Of a stretch of 64,000 nucleotides of DNA, positions 60,280-64,000 are shown piece after piece; position 1 is the stretch's first letter, and each line of letters opens with the position of its first letter. Source of the stretch: Cenococcum geophilum 1.58 (taxonomy: Eukaryota; Ascomycota; Dothideomycetes; Gloniales; Gloniaceae); assembly GCA_001692895.1 (NCBI GenBank), contig KV748177.1, forward strand, positions 2,480,001 through 2,544,000. The letters run 5' to 3'. The notes under the pieces are model-generated. The model saw only the letters and a list, made by a program, of their open reading frames with translations, was not told the origin of the DNA and did no database searches. The position numbers and the translations under genes are program-made.

Positions 60280-63200
60280 TTACTAGGGGGCACCTACTGC
60301 TCGCCCCCTTGCCTTTTATTACTATTTCCCTTATAACCCAGAACTAATTTAGCACATTTTAACTAATAAGCCACTGGGTGACCGCCTTAAGGCCTTTTTA
60401 TGTTAAGAGCAGTGTATTATAGTTCTCTATGCTAGCTACTAAGAGCATTGTTTCTTAATTGGTGCGTAGGGGGTATAGTAGTATTACGTGTTTTGGTGTC
60501 TATCTTAGCCAGCTATATTCGCATCTCGGGCTACCTACTAGGACACCCACCTAGTAAAGCCAATCTTTTAGTCCTATTATTCCTGTTCTTAAGAGTATTA
60601 CTATTATATTTTCTGCCTTTATTAGGCCTTCTTGGAGCCCTTAGGTATTTACCCCCTATAGCGTTAACTATACTATAGCTTAGGTTCGTCTTGCCTAAGT
60701 TAGCCTCTATACCTTTGACTCCCATTCGCCTCTCTAGCGTTGGTCCAACCAGTATTATATTGCGGTAGATGGTTTCCCGGCATTCTTACGTGTTCTACTT
60801 TAGCTCCTTTCTCTATCTTACTGTCTTTACTAACCTCTTGCGCGTCTCCCTTCCTCCTCTATATAGGCCTGGGCCCTAAAGCGGCACCATTCTTCTTCTG
60901 CTTTCTTTACCTGTTTCTCCAATATCTCTTCCCTACTTTGGGGTTATTAGTTTGTTCTCCTACGGGGCACCCTAAAGTCCCTCCATAGTTTACTTAGGCG
61001 TGTCTTAATATACTTCATAACATTAGAGTTACGTTTATTTTGCGTCCTTTATATTACAGCGGCTTTAATATATAACTATAGGGGGGGAATATTGGATTCC
61101 TTCTTAAGCAGTACTGTGGCCGTTCGCTTATACCCGCCTATAATACTCCAGAGGTAGGCTATCTAGACCTTTTAAAGTGGTTTAAGGAGTAATTTAGGGG
61201 GGCCCTTCTTAGTTTCTCTAATGGCCCAAATACTGGATTTATATATTATAGTTAGCTAGACGACTGCTATATATAATAGGCGTGACCTCTAGAAGCATGG
61301 ACCCTATATAGAATTAACAATCCTAAATAAAGCGATAAACTGTGCTTGGCCTTTACGGGCCGCTTACGCCGTATATACGCTCTACCAGAGCTTACTGTCT
61401 ACCTATACTCCTAATACCCTTAGGCCCTAAACTGGTTAACCCCTAAAGCCTTAAATGCGAATTATATACTAAAAATCTACAGATTAGTTGCGTTTTCTTA
61501 TAAAATAGATTAGCTGGTATTTTTTTAGTAAGAATTAGACTCCATGACGTTTTGCCCATTTTATACAAGTGTCATAGGCTTTCTCTAGTATTCTGCAATT
61601 CTCTGCGGCTGTTAGCCCGTATATAATTAGGTTTATATTATTAACAAAGCCTATCCCCTAGGTCGCCCCTTTCTTAAAGAAGTTAAGTAGGTTGCTTATA
61701 AAGAAAAGGAAGAGTATAGGCGAGAGGGGTGATCCTTGTAGTATTCCTATTGCAACTATAATGGGGGGGCTCTAGTATCCGCTAAAGACCAGTAATATTT
61801 CTTTCTAGCCTGTAAACCCTTAAACAAATTATATAATCTATTCTAAGAAGCCCTTTACCTTAAGAATATGCAGGAGACGCTCGTGGGGTATATTATTATA
61901 GGCACTACTAATATCTAGGCTAAGTATTAATACTATAAAGTCCTTTCGCATCGCCCATGCAGATTTAATAGTGGTGGCGAGTAGCGTAAGTGCTAATAGT
62001 GTTAAGCGGTTCTTTCTTGCCCCTATTTAGCTTTATAGTAGTAGGGCTTGTTCCTCTACCGTATCTGCTATGCGTTCCACTATTACCCTTTTTAAGATCT
62101 TGCTAATGGTGTTTTCTAAGGCAATAGGGCGGTAGCTTCCTAGGATTAAGTAATCTGCTTTACCTTCTTTTTATAGGATAACCGTCATCATAGATCTTCC
62201 GAGTCGCGGGTAGTAGCCTATAGTAAAGCATGCTCTGGCTATATCTATAAGCCAAGGTGCTATAAGTGGCCCACAGGTTTTTAGGGCCTTATTTAGAATC
62301 CTATTTAGTCCTAGTGCTATATTATTTAAAAGGCGGCTAATAGTTCTAGCNATTTNCTNTATTNTTATNTCGCTNTNAACCCNNAGGCGAGTCACNNGTN
62401 TTTNACCNNTNATATTACTNAGGTNTACTAGAGCCGGTTAGGGGAAGAACCTTTCTATAAGGATCTTTACCTTCTTATCGTTATTGTTTATAGCCTGTAA
62501 TTCTCCTACTCTTTATAGGGGTAGTAGGTGTAGGTCTTCTGCTAGACGCCCTACCTTTTTCTTTACCCATTTTGCTATAGCCTAAAGGCCCTTATTATGG
62601 GGGAGGCTCGGGTTAAAAGTATGCTCGTTTATAAACCGTCTCCAGTTATTCCTTGCTTCTTTTTTTAGGGTATTCTTTAGCTAGTTTCTTATGTCTTTAT
62701 ATTGTCTCTCGTCTTTAGGGTTATAGCTACTTATATATTTCCTTTTTACTCGTTATTAGCTGGTAATTAGAACTGCGTATTATATAGACCATGCGTATCG
62801 CGCATAGGGGCCCGGTTTTAAGATCGGGCAGTACTCTTTCAGCCCATTTTTAATCGCTGCCTAGATCCTTTCTAGTCTTCGGTTAATTTCCTTAGGGGTG
62901 GCTAATAAGCCTCGCTCGTTTAGTATTGGGTGGATTTCTTCTAGGTTTTAGAGTTGTTGTTTAACTGCATTAAGGAAACTATCTATCTTAAGCTTCCTTA
63001 TTGCATATCTTTTTCTATTTAGTTACGCTTTGGTATCTAGGTCTAGCTATATCTAGATAGGGATATAGTCTAGGGTAAGTGCCCATTCTTCTTCGGGGTT
63101 ATACCTTTTAAGTCTCTGGTATAGGCCTTCGTCTATAAATATAAGGTCAATTATACTTCTAGCGGTGCCTTATTACCATGTAATTGCTCCTAGGGGGGTG

Positions 63201-64000
63201 GCTAGCTTAAGGCCCTAAATATCTATAGCTCTTAGTAGGCACTCTAACTGTTAATCTACAGCAATATGGATACCCCCCTACCGCGGGTGGTAGAGGTTTA
63301 TGTCTCCTAGTAGGATAGACTCTATACCTTCGGTTTCCAGTAAGCTTATTACTAATATAATATTCTCTATTTATGGGACCCCTTTAACCCTAGGGTTATA
63401 CACATTAATAATTTATACCAGTCCCCTATATATTTAGATTGTTATAACTATAATATCTAGGTTAACTGCCTGCTATAACTATAAGAATAGGCTAATAGCC
63501 TTGCTAATCATAAAGCACACGTATATAGCTGCTTTTAGTTTATATAGGAGCTAGAATTCTCGGGGGCAGTATATTAATTATATAAAGGTATTATAATACG
63601 GTTCTTATATAGCAAGGATATAATATTTCTCTAGGTCTAGACTGTCTAGTAGGGGCCTTATAAGGCGGTAGTTTATATTGCCGCAGTTATACTATATAAT
63701 AGATAGGTGGCGGACCCCCGGTAAGGGTCCTTTAACTCTTCTTTATTCCTTACTTCTTCTATTTCCACTTTCTCTAGGATATTTAGAGCTTTTATCTCTT
63801 ATATCTATACCCTAGTTACTACTTATTTTATATAAAGCTTTCTATTCCCGTGTCTTATATTCCTGTTAGCGCTTTTATATCTAAATCTATTATTATTACC
63901 GGTTCTTCCCCTATTCTTACTGGTCGGCTATATACCCTTTATAGGTCGGCTGCGAATGTTATATTTACCGCATTAAGTCTAATTCTTAATTATCCTGGTT
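60280..64000 (-). pseudogene. LINE ORF2: endonuclease and reverse transcriptase relic
   Basis: In N-to-C order: the endonuclease motif L-G-D-I-N-L-Y-H-P-R-stop-G-G (63311-63268; family G-D-F-N-L-H-H-P-x-W-G-G); RT segment RMLNKAL…CGPLIAPWLIDIARACFTIG (about 62300-62220); motif A LDISSAYNN (about 61910); motif B LQGSPLSPILF (about 61735-61700); motif C F-V-N-N (about 61645; family F-[AV]-D-D, both Asp lost to RIP); connection domain W-A-I-R-E-T-K-K-G-P-P (about 61215); tail KAENIIVILLRTG-IGL (about 60600); and a C-x-Y…KHV…Y knuckle (about 60500). No RNase H domain was seen between RT and tail. This enzyme nicks target DNA and primes reverse transcription. The plus-strand open frames at 60448-60678 and 60740-60988 are shadows. 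Confidence 0.9.
62351..62425. other. Cluster of 18 single ambiguous bases
   Basis: Eighteen isolated N calls in 75 bp, with normal bases between them, inside the RT relic. Most sit where a C or T (or G/A) would fit, as if the consensus of near-identical RIP-variant copies was unresolved. This is not a scaffold gap. Confidence 0.9.

Larger units (their letters stand above)
59998..64000 (-). mobile_element. Tad-like non-LTR retrotransposon, 5' part outside the window
   Basis: Minus-strand LINE with endonuclease, reverse transcriptase, connection domain and C-terminal zinc knuckle, all RIP-mutated. The likely 3' end is an (ATT) run (plus-strand AAT repeats, about 59998-60018), not a poly(A), so it is a different family from the element at 27130-29244. 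The element runs past base 64000, so ORF1 and the 5' end are not visible. Confidence 0.85.

Noticed and set aside
60448-60988. Plus-strand Leu-rich ORFs and a minus-strand 64-codon ORF
   Set aside because: The C-terminal part of LINE ORF2 is readable on the minus strand in another frame, with LRTG-IGL and a zinc-knuckle motif.

Overview
This is AT-rich filamentous-ascomycete (Pezizomycotina) DNA that looks almost completely decayed by repeat-induced point mutation (RIP). TpA is everywhere and CpA/TpG are rare, while CpG survives. Long reading frames can still be followed for kilobases, but they are broken almost only by TAA and TAG codons in places where CAA, CAG or TGG is expected. Conserved residues are swapped in the RIP direction (His to Tyr, Cys to Tyr, Asp to Asn, Gly to Arg). 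I found no intact gene, tRNA, rRNA or CRISPR array. Almost every entry is therefore a relic, recognised by reading through RIP-type stops; its ends are approximate unless a codon is stated.

Layout. 0-2.1 kb: an unidentified relic gene (-) with one convincing 56-bp intron. 4.85-9.3 kb and 9.8-21.7 kb: two direct copies of a unit that holds a RING-H2 gene (-), a coiled-coil frame (+) and an LTR-like segment. The second copy has been split by later insertions. One of these, at 16.23-19.62 kb, is a pogo/Fot-like transposon with inverted termini that encloses both a transposase relic and a protein-kinase-like relic. 22.8-23.5 kb: a coiled-coil relic. 24.75-26.6 kb: a ferric-reductase relic (-). 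27.13-29.24 kb: a young, lightly mutated non-LTR retrotransposon with a 12-bp target-site duplication and an A24 tail that carries only ORF1. 32.9-37.7 kb: a 1,600-codon single-frame relic with a RING-like cluster and a patatin-like phospholipase domain (+). 40.6-46.6 kb: a 6-kb segment bounded by arms of about 0.55-0.65 kb in inverted orientation. 48.9-57 kb: several unknown frames, an eight-finger C2H2 relic (-), a two-finger C2H2 relic (-), a bZIP-like relic (-) and two G-rich 10-bp repeat arrays. 59-60 kb: an unidentified 315-codon relic (-). 60-64 kb: a Tad-like non-LTR element (-) with endonuclease and reverse transcriptase, cut by the window edge.

Interpretation. Ferric reductases and patatin-like proteins are typical passengers of Starship giant transposons. 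Finding one of each about 6 kb apart in a RIP-ruined block, with kinase, RING and zinc-finger relics nearby, suggests the remains of such a cargo region, later colonised by smaller elements. I could not identify the DUF3435 captain recombinase or a DUF3723 gene, so this remains inference.
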